Source of the DNA: CAZZHG01 sp964653655
GTDB lineage: Bacteria; Bdellovibrionota; FAC87; UBA2466
Reading direction: 5' to 3'
Length of the DNA stretch: 64,000 bases
Assembly (NCBI GenBank): GCA_964653655.1
Contig: CAZZHG010000013.1
Span: 1-64,000 of the forward strand
The notes under the pieces were generated by a model. That model did no database searches. It was not told the DNA's origin and was given only the letters and a program-made list of their open reading frames with translations. Positions 17,453-25,786 of the stretch are shown here, one piece after another. Each line of letters starts with the position of its first letter. Positions within the stretch are counted from its first letter, which is position 1. A program made the position numbers and the translations under genes.

Positions 17453-19891
17453 ATGTTTCTGTCCATAAATTGGTTGCGGGATTACCTCGTGAAGGCGGAT
17501 GCGAAGATCATCCCCGAGGAGCTGGCCGATCGGATGACGATGCGGGGCCTCGCGGTCGCCGGCATCAAGAAAGTCGCCGGCGGCCTCAACGACGTTCTCG
17601 TCGGTAAAATCGTCAAAATCGAGCCGCACCCGAACGCCGACCGTCTACAGGTCACCCAAGTCGTTTTCTCCGACAAGCCGGACGCCGAAACGAAACAGAT
17701 CGTCTGCGGCGCGAAGAACATCGCCGAAGGCGACATCGTACCCGTGGCCCTTCCCGGCGCGGTACTTCCCGGTGACTTCAAGATCAAGGTTTCCGCCATC
17801 CGCGGCGTCGAATCCCACGGCATGATTTGTTCCGGCAAGGAGCTCGGCGTTTCCGACGAGTCCGAAGGAATTTTGCAGCTGCCCAAGCACTCGAAGCTGG
17901 GCGAGCTCGTCGCGCGCCTTCTCGGCGCCGGCCAGGAAGACACCGTTTTGGAGTTCGAGCTGACGCCCAACCGGGGCGATTGCCTTAGCGTCATGGGACT
18001 CGCGCGCGAAATCGCGCCGCTCTTGAAGACTAAAACGCGCGAGCCCAAGCCCGCGCGTTTCCGGATTTCGCCCCACCGCACCTCCTCCATCATCAAAGTG
18101 GAAGTGACGGACCCGGTGGCCTGCCCGCGCTACATCGCGCGAGTCATCGACAATCTCAAAGTGGCGGAAAGCCCGGACTGGATCCAGCAGCGCCTTCAGG
18201 CCGTTGGCCTGCGGCCCATCAACAACATCGTCGACATCACCAACTTCGTGATGCTCGAGTACGGCCAGCCGATGCACGCCTTCGATCTCCGGCGCATCAA
18301 ATCCGGCTCGCTGACGATCGCGCCCTGCAAGGTGCCTCAGGATTTCACGCTGCTTTCCGGTGAGACCGTGAAGCTCGAAGAGGGCGACATTCTCATCATG
18401 GACGGCGATACACCCGTCGCGCTCGCCGGCATCATGGGCGGCGCGAACTCGCAGATTCAGCCCGACACGACGGCCATCGTCCTCGAAACGGCGACCTTCG
18501 ATCCGGGCCAGGTCCGGCGCACGGCAAAACGCCTGGGCATTCACTCCGATTCCTCTAAGCGTTTCGAAAAGGGCGTCGACATCGCCACCGTCATGATCGC
18601 TTCCGAGCGGGCGGCGGCGCTGCTTCGCGACGGCTTCAACGCGGAAGTTTATCATCCGCCCATCGATACGGCCCCCGACGTTCCGAAAGAGAACATTCTC
18701 GCCCTCGACATGCGCGAAGTGCGCCGGGTGATCGGTCTTCCCGACATCTCGACCGATACGGCGGCGGAACTTCTCGAAACCATCGGCATCAGCTCCCACA
18801 AGCGGAGCCTCAACATTTTGCAGGTCCGAATTCCCGGTTTCCGCCGGGATCTCAACGACACCATCGATCTGGTGGAGGAAGTCGCGCGGCTGAACGGCTA
18901 CGATTCCATTCCGCTCAAGTATCCGGCGTCCCCGGCCGCCTACGATCAGATTCCCGAAGCCTCCCTCGATTTCGAAATGCGCTCGAAAGGCGTGATGCAG
19001 GACCTCGGCTTCCGCGAGACCATTCACTACAGTTTCACCTCGGCGGAGATTTTCCGTAAGTACGGCATCCCGATGCAGGATACCGTGGAGCTCACCAATC
19101 CCATCTCGGAAGACATGAAGGTGATGCGCCAGAGCCTTCTGCCTTCTCTCGTGGAGACATATCTCTACAACAAGAACCGCAAGATTCTGGCCCAGAAGCT
19201 TTTCGAGCTCGCGCGCGTTTACTACAAAGACGAGAAGTGCGACACGGGCGTGCGGGAAGTTCCGTACCTCGCGGGCATTCTCGCCGGCGGCATCACGGTT
19301 CCTTCCTGGAACAACGAACCGGGGCCGGTGTCCTTCTATCACGCCAAAGGCGTGGTCGAGACTTTGGTCCGCAAGCTCACGACGGTATTTCTCGCGTTCG
19401 AGCCGCTGACCAATCACTCGCTCTTTCACCCGCACCGGTCCGCGACGGTGAAGCTCGGGATGAAGGAAGTCGGCCGTGTCGGTGAGCTGCATCCGTTTCT
19501 GCGCTCTTCGCTCGTCGGTTCCGACGACCCCATCGTTTTATTCGAGCTCGATCTCGATGCTCTGAAAAAATATGAACGTGGGGTCATCCGTTACAAGGTT
19601 CCGTCCAAGTTCCCGGCCGTCGAGATGGATCTCGCGGTCGTCGTCGATAAGAACGTCGCCGGCGGAGGCCTCGTGGACTCCATAAAGCACAGCGCGGGCA
19701 ATCTGCTCGCCGACGCGTCCGTTTTCGACGTCTACGAAGGCACGAACATCCCCGAGGGGAAAAAGAGCCTCGCCTTCCATCTGAGCTTTCTCTCCAACGA
19801 GCGCACGCTCAAGGACGAGGAAGTGAATCAGCTGAAAGAAAAGATCGTCCAGACGCTAACCGAAAAGCACGGCGCCCAGCTTCGGGCATAG
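17453..19891 (+). CDS. pheT: Phenylalanine--tRNA ligase, beta subunit
   Basis: 812 residues, full length. The N-terminal part includes the EMAPII-like tRNA-binding domain (LVGKIVKIEPHPNADRLQ near 43-60), then the B3/B4 editing domain (RYIARVIDNLKV and the GGANSQI region), B5 and the catalytic-like core (DLVEEVARLNGYDSIP near 475-490). The last 95 residues are the anticodon-binding FDX-ACB domain (YKVPSKFPAVEMDLAVVV). Start ATG 17453 follows GGGGCTTTC, a modest ribosome-binding site. A 7-bp hairpin at 19906-19924 lies after the stop but has no U-tract. Confidence 0.97.
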   Translation: MFLSINWLRDYLVKADAKIIPEELADRMTMRGLAVAGIKKVAGGLNDVLVGKIVKIEPHPNADRLQVTQVVFSDKPDAETKQIVCGAKNIAEGDIVPVALPGAVLPGDFKIKVSAIRGVESHGMICSGKELGVSDESEGILQLPKHSKLGELVARLLGAGQEDTVLEFELTPNRGDCLSVMGLAREIAPLLKTKTREPKPARFRISPHRTSSIIKVEVTDPVACPRYIARVIDNLKVAESPDWIQQRLQAVGLRPINNIVDITNFVMLEYGQPMHAFDLRRIKSGSLTIAPCKVPQDFTLLSGETVKLEEGDILIMDGDTPVALAGIMGGANSQIQPDTTAIVLETATFDPGQVRRTAKRLGIHSDSSKRFEKGVDIATVMIASERAAALLRDGFNAEVYHPPIDTAPDVPKENILALDMREVRRVIGLPDISTDTAAELLETIGISSHKRSLNILQVRIPGFRRDLNDTIDLVEEVARLNGYDSIPLKYPASPAAYDQIPEASLDFEMRSKGVMQDLGFRETIHYSFTSAEIFRKYGIPMQDTVELTNPISEDMKVMRQSLLPSLVETYLYNKNRKILAQKLFELARVYYKDEKCDTGVREVPYLAGILAGGITVPSWNNEPGPVSFYHAKGVVETLVRKLTTVFLAFEPLTNHSLFHPHRSATVKLGMKEVGRVGELHPFLRSSLVGSDDPIVLFELDLDALKKYERGVIRYKVPSKFPAVEMDLAVVVDKNVAGGGLVDSIKHSAGNLLADASVFDVYEGTNIPEGKKSLAFHLSFLSNERTLKDEEVNQLKEKIVQTLTEKHGAQLRA

Positions 19892-20006
19892 TTTTCCTTA
19901 GTCTTCGCATACTTACGGTATGCGCGAAAAGCCGAAGTATTCCCGCCAGATTCGTTACTCCGATTCGGGGTGCCCGTTGGGGCACCATGAAGATTCGGAG
20001 GGCATC

Positions 20007-20792
20007 ATGAAATCCATTACATGGCTTCGTTTCGGACTCTTTCTGGCACTAACCTTCACGTCCACCTTGGCTTACGCCGCGGAATGGCCGCTTACCTCGG
20101 CACAGCTCGAGGAAATCCTGGGGCGTTCCAAGATGAGCAAAGAGGATTCCGAAGCGGTCACCGCACAGCTGGTTGAAAACCTACACATCAAGGCCTCGCT
20201 CGCCGCGCGCAAGGAATTTTTCGCACACCTGGAGAAGAACTACGATGCGAAGGCTCCCGAAAAAGACCGGCAAAGGGTGGTCGAGAACGCCAAAGCCGGG
20301 GCCTACCGGGCCGCGGCGGCCGAAATCGAAAAGTGGGTCACCAAGAAGGGTAAGAGCGGCAAATCCTTGCTCACTCCGCGGACGCTCTCCGTTAATCTCG
20401 ACGTCAGCCTCCCGAACAAGGTGCAAATCAAGTTCGACGGAGACGATCGCTTTCTCGACGACGGCGGCAAGATCAATCTCCGCTCGGCCGAGCTCACGGC
20501 GATGAGAAGCGCGCCGGAAGCGGAGCGGCCTGAAGCCGATCTGCTTCATTTCGCCGCTTCGAGATTTGAAGGAAGCCCGGCGGAACGAGTGGCCATCGCC
20601 AAAGCCAACGAACCGAAGGCCGTCGAAATCACGGAGAGCGAGAGTCGGGCGTACTCGGAAAAAATGCGCCTAGCCGAGGAAGATCGAAAGTATTGGAAAC
20701 GCACCTACTGTGGCTCGGGCGGCCATACCTGCGGACTCAAGCAGGGAGAAGCCCCCGCCCACCACCCCGAGATGATGAACGGATCTCGCTAA
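20007..20792 (+). CDS. Hypothetical exported protein between pheT and the MerR-type gene
   Basis: 261 residues; not recognised. The signal peptide is MKSITWLRFGLFLALTFTS and ends near YAAEW. The mature part is hydrophilic and mostly helical and ends with two cysteines in a Gly/His-rich tail (YCGSGGHTCGLKQG). The start at ATG 20007 has a GGAGGG Shine-Dalgarno six bases upstream; the longer frame from 19920 was discarded. In many Proteobacteria ihfA occupies this slot between pheT and the MerR gene. No IHF-like sequence is present here. Confidence 0.7.
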   Translation: MKSITWLRFGLFLALTFTSTLAYAAEWPLTSAQLEEILGRSKMSKEDSEAVTAQLVENLHIKASLAARKEFFAHLEKNYDAKAPEKDRQRVVENAKAGAYRAAAAEIEKWVTKKGKSGKSLLTPRTLSVNLDVSLPNKVQIKFDGDDRFLDDGGKINLRSAELTAMRSAPEAERPEADLLHFAASRFEGSPAERVAIAKANEPKAVEITESESRAYSEKMRLAEEDRKYWKRTYCGSGGHTCGLKQGEAPAHHPEMMNGSR

Positions 20793-20810
20793 GGCGAATG
20801 GGCGGTAGGT

Positions 20811-20838
20811 TGGCGTTTTGATCTGAAATCACTATAAT
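20811..20838 (+). promoter_or_regulatory. Promoter for the MerR-type regulator gene
   Basis: TTGGCG at 20811-20816, a 16-bp spacer and a perfect TATAAT at 20833-20838, 33 bp before the start codon. One of the clearest sigma70-type promoters in the window. Confidence 0.65.
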
Positions 20839-20870
20839 TTAGGCGTTCCCTTACTTCCGGGAGGTCATCC

Positions 20871-21449
20871 ATGGCCCAGCCTAAAGACGTAGTGATTCCG
20901 AGCGACACGGAAAAGCTTTCGCACAAGTACATTTTGGATGCCTTGAAGAAGAAGGTATTCGAGGAGCCCGCGGAAGAAGCGGTCGCCCCCGAGCCGGTCG
21001 TGGAAACGAAGGCCGAGGCTGAGCCCGCTCCCGAGGTGCAATGCGGAACCGAGGCGCCGGTAGACTTAGCCCCGCCTGCGGCGGAGCTACCCGGGCTGAG
21101 TCTGCCGGCCTCTCAAAAATATTTCCGCGTGAACGAGGTTGCGAAGATCATCGGCGTCGAAAGCCACGTGCTTCGTTACTGGCAGAGCGAGTTCTCGACG
21201 GTCCGCCCGAAAAAATCGGGCAATGGCCACTGGGTTTATTCCCGCCAGGACGTGGAAGCTTTCCATCTCATCCGTCAGCTTCTCTACGTGGACAAGTACA
21301 GCGTCCAGGGCGCAAAGAAAAAGCTGCGCGACCAAAAGCGAGGCAAGGCGCCGACGCCCCAAAGCCCGCTTCAAGCCGACACTTTGAAATGTGTCGCGAA
21401 AGACCTGAAGGAGCTCATTCAGCTCGCCCGCAATGCCCAGGTCTACTAG
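20871..21449 (+). CDS. MerR-family transcriptional regulator with long acidic N-terminal extension
   Basis: 192 residues. A MerR-type winged-helix DNA-binding domain spans about residues 82-155 (KYFRVNEVAKIIGVESHVLR then YWQSEFSTVRP and the wing GHWVYSRQDV). The first 80 residues are Pro/Glu/Ala-rich and probably disordered. No metal-binding cysteines or dimerisation coiled coil of classical MerR sensors is seen beyond a short C-terminal helix. It matches the conserved MerR-like gene that follows pheST(-ihfA) and precedes tRNA-Pro in many Proteobacteria, whose role is poorly known. ATG 20871 has a GGGAGG Shine-Dalgarno and a good promoter. Confidence 0.88.
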   Translation: MAQPKDVVIPSDTEKLSHKYILDALKKKVFEEPAEEAVAPEPVVETKAEAEPAPEVQCGTEAPVDLAPPAAELPGLSLPASQKYFRVNEVAKIIGVESHVLRYWQSEFSTVRPKKSGNGHWVYSRQDVEAFHLIRQLLYVDKYSVQGAKKKLRDQKRGKAPTPQSPLQADTLKCVAKDLKELIQLARNAQVY

Positions 21450-21482
21450 TCACTGTTTTTGAGCGCCGTTCGTCTGAATGGC

Positions 21483-22079
21483 ATGAAGCTACTACTCCTG
21501 TCCGCCTTGTCCCTCGCGGCTTCGCGGGCTTTTGCCTGCGGCCCTCTCGTGGTCCCCGTGGCCGTCGACCTGGAATGCCCGTTTTCCAGGCGGGCGCTTA
21601 CGGAAACCATCCCGAAGCTCGAAAAGGAATTCGGCGGCCAGGTCGTATTTGCGGTCCGGGCCTTCCCCCTCGCCTTCCATCCAAACGCGAGAATGGCGGC
21701 GCGAGCTAGCCTGTGCGCCCGGGAACAGGGGTACGAGCGGGCCTTCGTGAACGCTATGCTCGAGCTTCCGTCCGCCGATCCGAAATCCATCGCGGAAGCT
21801 TCCGCTCGTCTCGGCAAGCTTCACGGAGAACGCGGCCAGCCTCTACCGGACACCGTCCCCTATAGTGTCGCGAAAATGGAAACTTGCCTGGCGGATGCCC
21901 AAATGGAGACCCGAATCGAGGAGGAAATCGCGAGCCTCAACCAACAGAAGGTTTCGGGAACCCCGGCATTCCTGTTCCCCGCCGAAATGATAGGCGGCAA
22001 CCGCGTGGAAGAGGTCACCAAAGCCATCAAAAAGGCCTTGGGCGAGCCCGTCGCCGCGTCCGCCCCGACTCGCCGTTAA
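21483..22079 (+). CDS. DsbA/thioredoxin-4-like exported protein with CPFS active site
   Basis: 198 residues with a signal peptide (MKLLLLSALSLAASRAFA). The fold matches DsbA-type oxidoreductases: the active-site loop DLECPFSRRALTE begins the first helix and the cis-Pro motif is in SGTPAFLFP near residue 162. The usual CPFC is CPFS (C32, S35), so the resolving cysteine is missing and the protein can act only as a monothiol enzyme or bind substrates by mixed disulfide. ATG 21483 was chosen for the signal peptide over a start at 21459. It sits 33 bp after the MerR-type gene and 49 bp before the tRNA promoter. Confidence 0.8.
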   Translation: MKLLLLSALSLAASRAFACGPLVVPVAVDLECPFSRRALTETIPKLEKEFGGQVVFAVRAFPLAFHPNARMAARASLCAREQGYERAFVNAMLELPSADPKSIAEASARLGKLHGERGQPLPDTVPYSVAKMETCLADAQMETRIEEEIASLNQQKVSGTPAFLFPAEMIGGNRVEEVTKAIKKALGEPVAASAPTRR

Positions 22080-22128
22080 CCCCCAAATTTGAGCCTAAAT
22101 ACCCAAGTTTGTGGGTCAAAGCGGTTCA

Positions 22129-22157
22129 TTGACCCAGGGCGGCCCATCCGCTAATCT
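22129..22157 (+). promoter_or_regulatory. Promoter of tRNA-Pro
   Basis: TTGACC at 22129-22134, a 17-bp spacer and TAATCT at 22152-22157, 17 bp before the mature tRNA 5' end. The spacing and the -35 are close to the sigma70 consensus. Confidence 0.65.
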
Positions 22158-22174
22158 CGCAGGTCACCTAATGT

Positions 22175-22251
<77 letters not shown>

Positions 22252-22308
22252 TTTCAGAAATTAAGGAACTCCCTCAACTCACCCACACCTGACGAGCACT
22301 ATAAAGGT

Positions 22309-22434
22309 GCAAATGCGCAGCATTTGCTTACGGGAATTGAAGGGAAACCCCGCTGCGGTAGCCGTGAAATTCAATTAGAGGATCGAGAGCGCGGGGTTTC
22401 CCCGGCTTTTTCGGGCCCGTTGGGCCCGAAAAAG
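22309..22434. other. Highly structured non-coding element downstream of tRNA-Pro
   Basis: Three perfect inverted repeats lie in 126 bp: GCAAATGC/GCATTTGC (22309-22327, 3-base loop), GGGAAACCCCGC/GCGGGGTTTCCC (22342-22353 with 22391-22402, 12-bp stem) and CTTTTTCGGGCCC/GGGCCCGAAAAAG (22406-22434, 13-bp stem, 3-base loop). AATTGAA inside the first arm and TTCAATT in the loop of the 12-bp stem could also pair, which would make a pseudoknot. There is no U-tract after the last stem, so it is not a standard terminator. It could be a small structured RNA, a MITE-like element or processed tRNA-transcript trailer. No coding sequence is seen. Confidence 0.5.
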
Positions 22435-22449
22435 AATTCCCGCCGCCCG
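22435..22449 (+). repeat. Direct repeat of the tRNA-Pro 3' end (att-like)
   Basis: AATTCCCGCCGCCCG here is identical to 22232-22246, which covers the T-arm 3' half and the acceptor 3' strand of tRNA-Pro. Such duplications typically flank elements inserted by tyrosine recombinases at tRNA genes. The 188 bp between the copies contain no integrase. Confidence 0.55.
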
Positions 22450-22456
22450 CGCGCGT

Positions 22457-22693
22457 GCGTCCGCGAAGCGGACTAGCTTTCTCATTCGCGTNNNNNNNNN
22501 NNNNNNNNNNNNNNNNNNNNNNNNNNNNNNNNNNNNNNNNNNNNNNNNNNNNNNNNNNNNNNNNNNNNNNNNNNNNNNNNNNNNNNNNNNNGCGTCCGCG
22601 GAGCGGACTAGCTTCTCATTGGCGTGCGTCCGCGGAGCGGACTAGCTTCTCATTGGCGTGCGTCCGCGGAGCGGACTAGCCTTCCCATCGCGT
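22457..22693. repeat. 34-bp tandem repeat, interrupted by the assembly gap
   Basis: Units beginning GCGTCCGCGGAGCGGAC start at 22592, 22626 and 22660, exactly 34 bp apart, and a diverged unit lies at 22457 on the other side of the N run. Each contains a hairpin (GTCCGC-GGA-GCGGAC) followed by TAGCTTCTCATTG. A related short hairpin, GCGCC-GAA-GGCGC, follows at 22697. Copy number is unknown because the gap falls inside the array. The units abut, with no spacers. Confidence 0.85.
22492..22591. other. Assembly gap (100 N)
   Basis: Exactly 100 undetermined bases, a conventional scaffold-gap length, so the true distance is unknown. It lies inside the tandem repeat. Confidence 1.
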
Positions 22694-22720
22694 GCGCGCC
22701 GAAGGCGCAAGCCTTCCCCG

Positions 22721-23350
22721 CTACCCAAGATTGAACCGAAACGGCTCATCCACCACGGAATCCGGCCCCAGCGCCATTCGATCGGTAATGAGTCCGTCCT
22801 CGAGATTGATGACCCACCCATGCAACATCGGCGCGCCCACTTCCTTCCAGGCCTTCTGAATCGTCGCCGTCCTGCTCAGGTTCTTCACCTGCTCCTCCAC
22901 ATTGATCTCCACGACGCGTTTAAAAAGCGCCTCGCCGCTGAGGCTCTCGAACTCAGGATGGCGCCGGTGAACCACTTCCTTGATGTAATGGATCCATTTA
23001 TTGAGGGGTCCGAACGTTTCCCGGGAAAGAGCCGCCCGCACGCCGCCGCAGCCGTAATGTCCGCAGACGATTACGTGCTTCACCTTCAAGGTCCCGACCG
23101 CGTACTGGAGCACGCTGTGAAGGTTGAAGTCGGCGTGAATCACGAGGTTTGCGATGTTGCGGTGAACGAAAATTTGCCCCGGTTCCGTGCCCGTGACTTC
23201 CTCGGCCGGTACCCGACTATCCGAGCACCCGATCCAAAGAAAATCGGGCTCCTGGGTGCGGGACAGTTCCTTGAAATAACCGGGCCGAAGCTCGGCCTTT
23301 TCCCTGGCCCAGGCTTTATTGGCTAGAAGCAGTTTTTTGTAGGATTCCAT
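22721..23350 (-). CDS. Beta-class carbonic anhydrase, copy 1
   Basis: 209 residues, typical length. It interconverts CO2 and bicarbonate in the cytoplasm. Zinc ligands C42, H98 and C101 are present (GCSDSRVPAEE; CGHYGCGGVRAAL) with the D44-R46 dyad. ATG 23350 follows an AAGGAG Shine-Dalgarno. It lies 27 bp downstream of a SulP transporter gene on the same strand, so imported bicarbonate (or exported substrate) and CO2 hydration are probably linked. It is clearly paralogous to the enzyme at 32195-32818, with the same residue numbering through the active site. Confidence 0.95.
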   Translation of the reverse strand: MESYKKLLLANKAWAREKAELRPGYFKELSRTQEPDFLWIGCSDSRVPAEEVTGTEPGQIFVHRNIANLVIHADFNLHSVLQYAVGTLKVKHVIVCGHYGCGGVRAALSRETFGPLNKWIHYIKEVVHRRHPEFESLSGEALFKRVVEINVEEQVKNLSRTATIQKAWKEVGAPMLHGWVINLEDGLITDRMALGPDSVVDEPFRFNLG

Positions 23351-23377
23351 ATTGAGCTCCTTGCGAGTCTAAAAGGT

Positions 23378-25033
23378 TTAAGTGTGTCTCTTCTTCCGAA
23401 AGACCGTTTCCATGTCGACGTCGAGCTCGCGGTTGGGTGCGGTCTCCTGGAACTCCTCCAGCATTTGAAGGATGTCGCTGTCGATGAAAGTGGCCCTCGC
23501 CGCGTTGAAAACGACGTGGGTGCCGGGCTCGAGTGCCGCGAGCTCCTTGCGAAGCTTTATCTTGTGAATGAAGGTCACGTCTTTCGTGAAGCGAAAAAGC
23601 ACGTCGTTGCCTTCCCGCACGACCATCAAAGCCGACGAATAACCGGCGCGAAGTACGAAGATGAGCCCCACGATCGCCCCGATGAACACGCCCTTCAGAA
23701 GATCGGTACTCAGAATGGCGATGACGGTCACGATGAACGGCACGAACTGATCGAGACCGCCCTTCCACATCTTCTTGAAGAGCGCGGGACTGGCGAGCTT
23801 GTAACCTACGATGATAAGTACCGCCGCGAGGGACGCGAGCGGGATGTAGTTCAGGAACGCCGATAGCGACAGAACGGAAATGAGCAGGAACGCCCCGTGC
23901 AGAAAGCCTGATATGCGGGACCTTGCTCCGGCATAAATGTTGGCCGAGCTCCGCACGATAACGGAGGTCATCGGGATTCCACCGATGAGTCCGGCCAGAA
24001 TATTGCCGGTCCCCTGAGCCAGCAACTCGCGGTTCGGATTGGAGACGCGCTTGAGCGGATCGATCCGGTCGGTCGATTCGATACAGAGCAGCGTTTCGAT
24101 ACTTCCCACGGCGGCGAGCGTGAAGGCGAGCACCCACACGCCGTAACTCGTGATGGCACTCCATTCGGGAAACCGCAGCTCTCCCAAAACGGCGGACGGG
24201 CTGGATAAAACCGGCAGCTGAACCAGGTGCCCATTAGCCGCATGAAGGGCGAGACTGGGCCAGCCGGTGTAGAAAATTTGGTTCAGCACGGCCCCGAGAA
24301 TGACGGCTACCAGCGGACCGGGCACTCGGGAGAGGAACTTGTTGGCTTTGATGAACTTAGTCTCCCAAGCAAGAAGCAACGCCATGCTGACCAAGGCGAT
24401 GGTCAGCGCGGAACCCTTCAGGTTCACGACGGCGAGGAGGATCTGCTTGACCGTCGATCCCTCACCGAACCAGTTTACGAAATCCATTTCGCTCTCGAAG
24501 GCGCCAAACCCTCCCAGCGCGTGCGGGATCTGTTTCAAGATGATCGTGATGCCGATGGCGACGAGCATTCCCTTGATGACGCTCAAAGGGAAAAGGCTCG
24601 CCAGCGCGCCGGCCCTGAGAAATCCCATCGCCAGCTGAAGGGCGCCGGAGAGCACCACCGCGACGAGAAACGCGTCGAAGCCGCCGACGCTCTGGATGCC
24701 GCCCGCGACGATTACGGTGAGCCCGGCGGCGGGACCGCTAACGCTGAGCTCGGAGCCGGAAAGCAGCGAAACGACCATGCCGGCGATGATGCCGGTGATG
24801 ACGCCTGAAAAGAGCGGGGCGTCCGAGGCGAGAGCGATACCGAGGCAAAGCGGCAAGGCGACTAGAAAGACTACGATGGAGGCCGGAAGGTCGTACTTCA
24901 GATTCCTGAGTAATTGCCTTTCAAAGTAGACGCGCATGACTCGCGGGCCCCGCTTTTCCAACAGCGAGAACGGACTCGCCACGGCCCGCGCGGCGGAGGG
25001 TTTGATGCTTTTTTCTTGTCCTGAATCGCGCAT
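23378..25033 (-). CDS. SulP-family anion (probably bicarbonate/sulfate) transporter, copy 1
   Basis: 552 residues. The membrane domain has about 12-14 hydrophobic segments with SulP landmarks (LCLGIALASDAPLFSGV, GSELSVSGPAAGLTVIV, TSVIVRSSANIYAGA). A cytoplasmic STAS-like region closes the protein (HVVFNAARATFIDSDILQML). The order sulP-carbonic anhydrase suggests bicarbonate as substrate, but sulfate or another anion cannot be excluded. The start is uncertain: ATG 25033 adds a 32-residue hydrophilic lead, while ATG 24937 aligns with the N-terminus of the paralogue at 30592. The TTG at 25078 is unlikely. Confidence 0.92.
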   Translation of the reverse strand: MRDSGQEKSIKPSAARAVASPFSLLEKRGPRVMRVYFERQLLRNLKYDLPASIVVFLVALPLCLGIALASDAPLFSGVITGIIAGMVVSLLSGSELSVSGPAAGLTVIVAGGIQSVGGFDAFLVAVVLSGALQLAMGFLRAGALASLFPLSVIKGMLVAIGITIILKQIPHALGGFGAFESEMDFVNWFGEGSTVKQILLAVVNLKGSALTIALVSMALLLAWETKFIKANKFLSRVPGPLVAVILGAVLNQIFYTGWPSLALHAANGHLVQLPVLSSPSAVLGELRFPEWSAITSYGVWVLAFTLAAVGSIETLLCIESTDRIDPLKRVSNPNRELLAQGTGNILAGLIGGIPMTSVIVRSSANIYAGARSRISGFLHGAFLLISVLSLSAFLNYIPLASLAAVLIIVGYKLASPALFKKMWKGGLDQFVPFIVTVIAILSTDLLKGVFIGAIVGLIFVLRAGYSSALMVVREGNDVLFRFTKDVTFIHKIKLRKELAALEPGTHVVFNAARATFIDSDILQMLEEFQETAPNRELDVDMETVFRKKRHT

Positions 25034-25142
25034 GGTTTCACCAAATCTCAAGGGGCAGCCTTCTGGAGACAGACCCAAATAATGGGGGAGTGAGCAAAGG
25101 GCCGGCGGAGCCGACCCGCTGACTAGGGAAGTTTTGGAAGGG

Positions 25143-25478
25143 TCAGGCGAGCTCGGGAGGTTTATGGATGCGCGATCGGACGGTGGACTTCCAGATGGCT
25201 ACCGTGGAGGAAGCCACCCGGACCAGAAGGACCGGGGGAAGAACGGGGATTACGGTCAGCGCCATATCGCCCGATTTTCCTTCGGAGGAGGAGTCGGACT
25301 CGTTCGTCTCCTCGGGCTGGGTGGGCGCTTGAGGCTGGGAGTTGGATTCGTGGGCTTGAGCGAACGCGGGCTCGTCGGCGAAAGCGAAAGCCGAAAAACC
25401 AGCATGAACCACCCCGGCTCCTAGAAGGAGCATGGCTAAGCAGCCGAAAAAGAGGGGGGATTTAATGCGCTGGATCAT
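25143..25478 (-). CDS. Small exported hypothetical protein
   Basis: 111 residues: a signal-like N-terminus (MIQRIKSPLFFGCLAMLLLG), a Ser/Glu/Pro/Gln-rich acidic middle (about 40-70), a second hydrophobic segment (about 72-90) and a basic end. There is no recognisable domain and no good Shine-Dalgarno, so it may be spurious; the signal peptide and gene-sized gap are the support. An overlapping plus-strand frame (25134-25424) lacks any such feature. Confidence 0.4.
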   Translation of the reverse strand: MIQRIKSPLFFGCLAMLLLGAGVVHAGFSAFAFADEPAFAQAHESNSQPQAPTQPEETNESDSSSEGKSGDMALTVIPVLPPVLLVRVASSTVAIWKSTVRSRIHKPPELA

Positions 25479-25786
25479 GGTTTTACTTAGGTAAGCAAGC
25501 CGATTGGCAGCGATCTGTTAAAGATGATGCTAACAAGATTCATGCTCAGTAAGAATAAAAAAAGGGTCAAAAGCTCGCCACATTCTCGGAAACCGCCGAG
25601 ATCCTTGGTCTTACGCGAGACGAAAGACCGCACTTTTGTGTGACGTCAAAAAATTGTGGAAATTTAAGGATTCGCCGGGAAACCAGCGTATCAAAAGAAA
25701 GTGGGTACCTTTGAGAAAGGTGGCGGCGCTGCTTCGGGCAACCTTAGCAACACGCCCGCCGGCATCACCGCCACCTCTAGCAAGGC
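25479..25786. other. 308-bp intergenic region, no gene seen
   Basis: AT-rich from 25500 to 25690, with no coding frame I can support. Near its right end a 9-bp inverted repeat (AGGTGGCGG at 25718-25726 with CCGCCACCT at 25768-25776) encloses a GC-rich loop with further pairing potential. This could end transcription of the small basic protein gene. Confidence 0.4.

Noticed and set aside
17645..19492. 615-codon minus-strand open frame opposite pheT
   Set aside because: Antisense shadow; no recognisable protein features.
22406..22434. Intrinsic terminator
   Set aside because: A perfect stem, but the T-run is on the 5' side on both strands, so no U-tract follows the hairpin.
22457..22693. CRISPR array
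   Set aside because: Units abut at 34 bp with no spacers, and no cas genes are in the window.
22252..22720. Complete mobile element at tRNA-Pro
   Set aside because: No integrase, transposase or terminal inverted repeats with target duplication are visible; only the att-like repeat and hairpins are supported.
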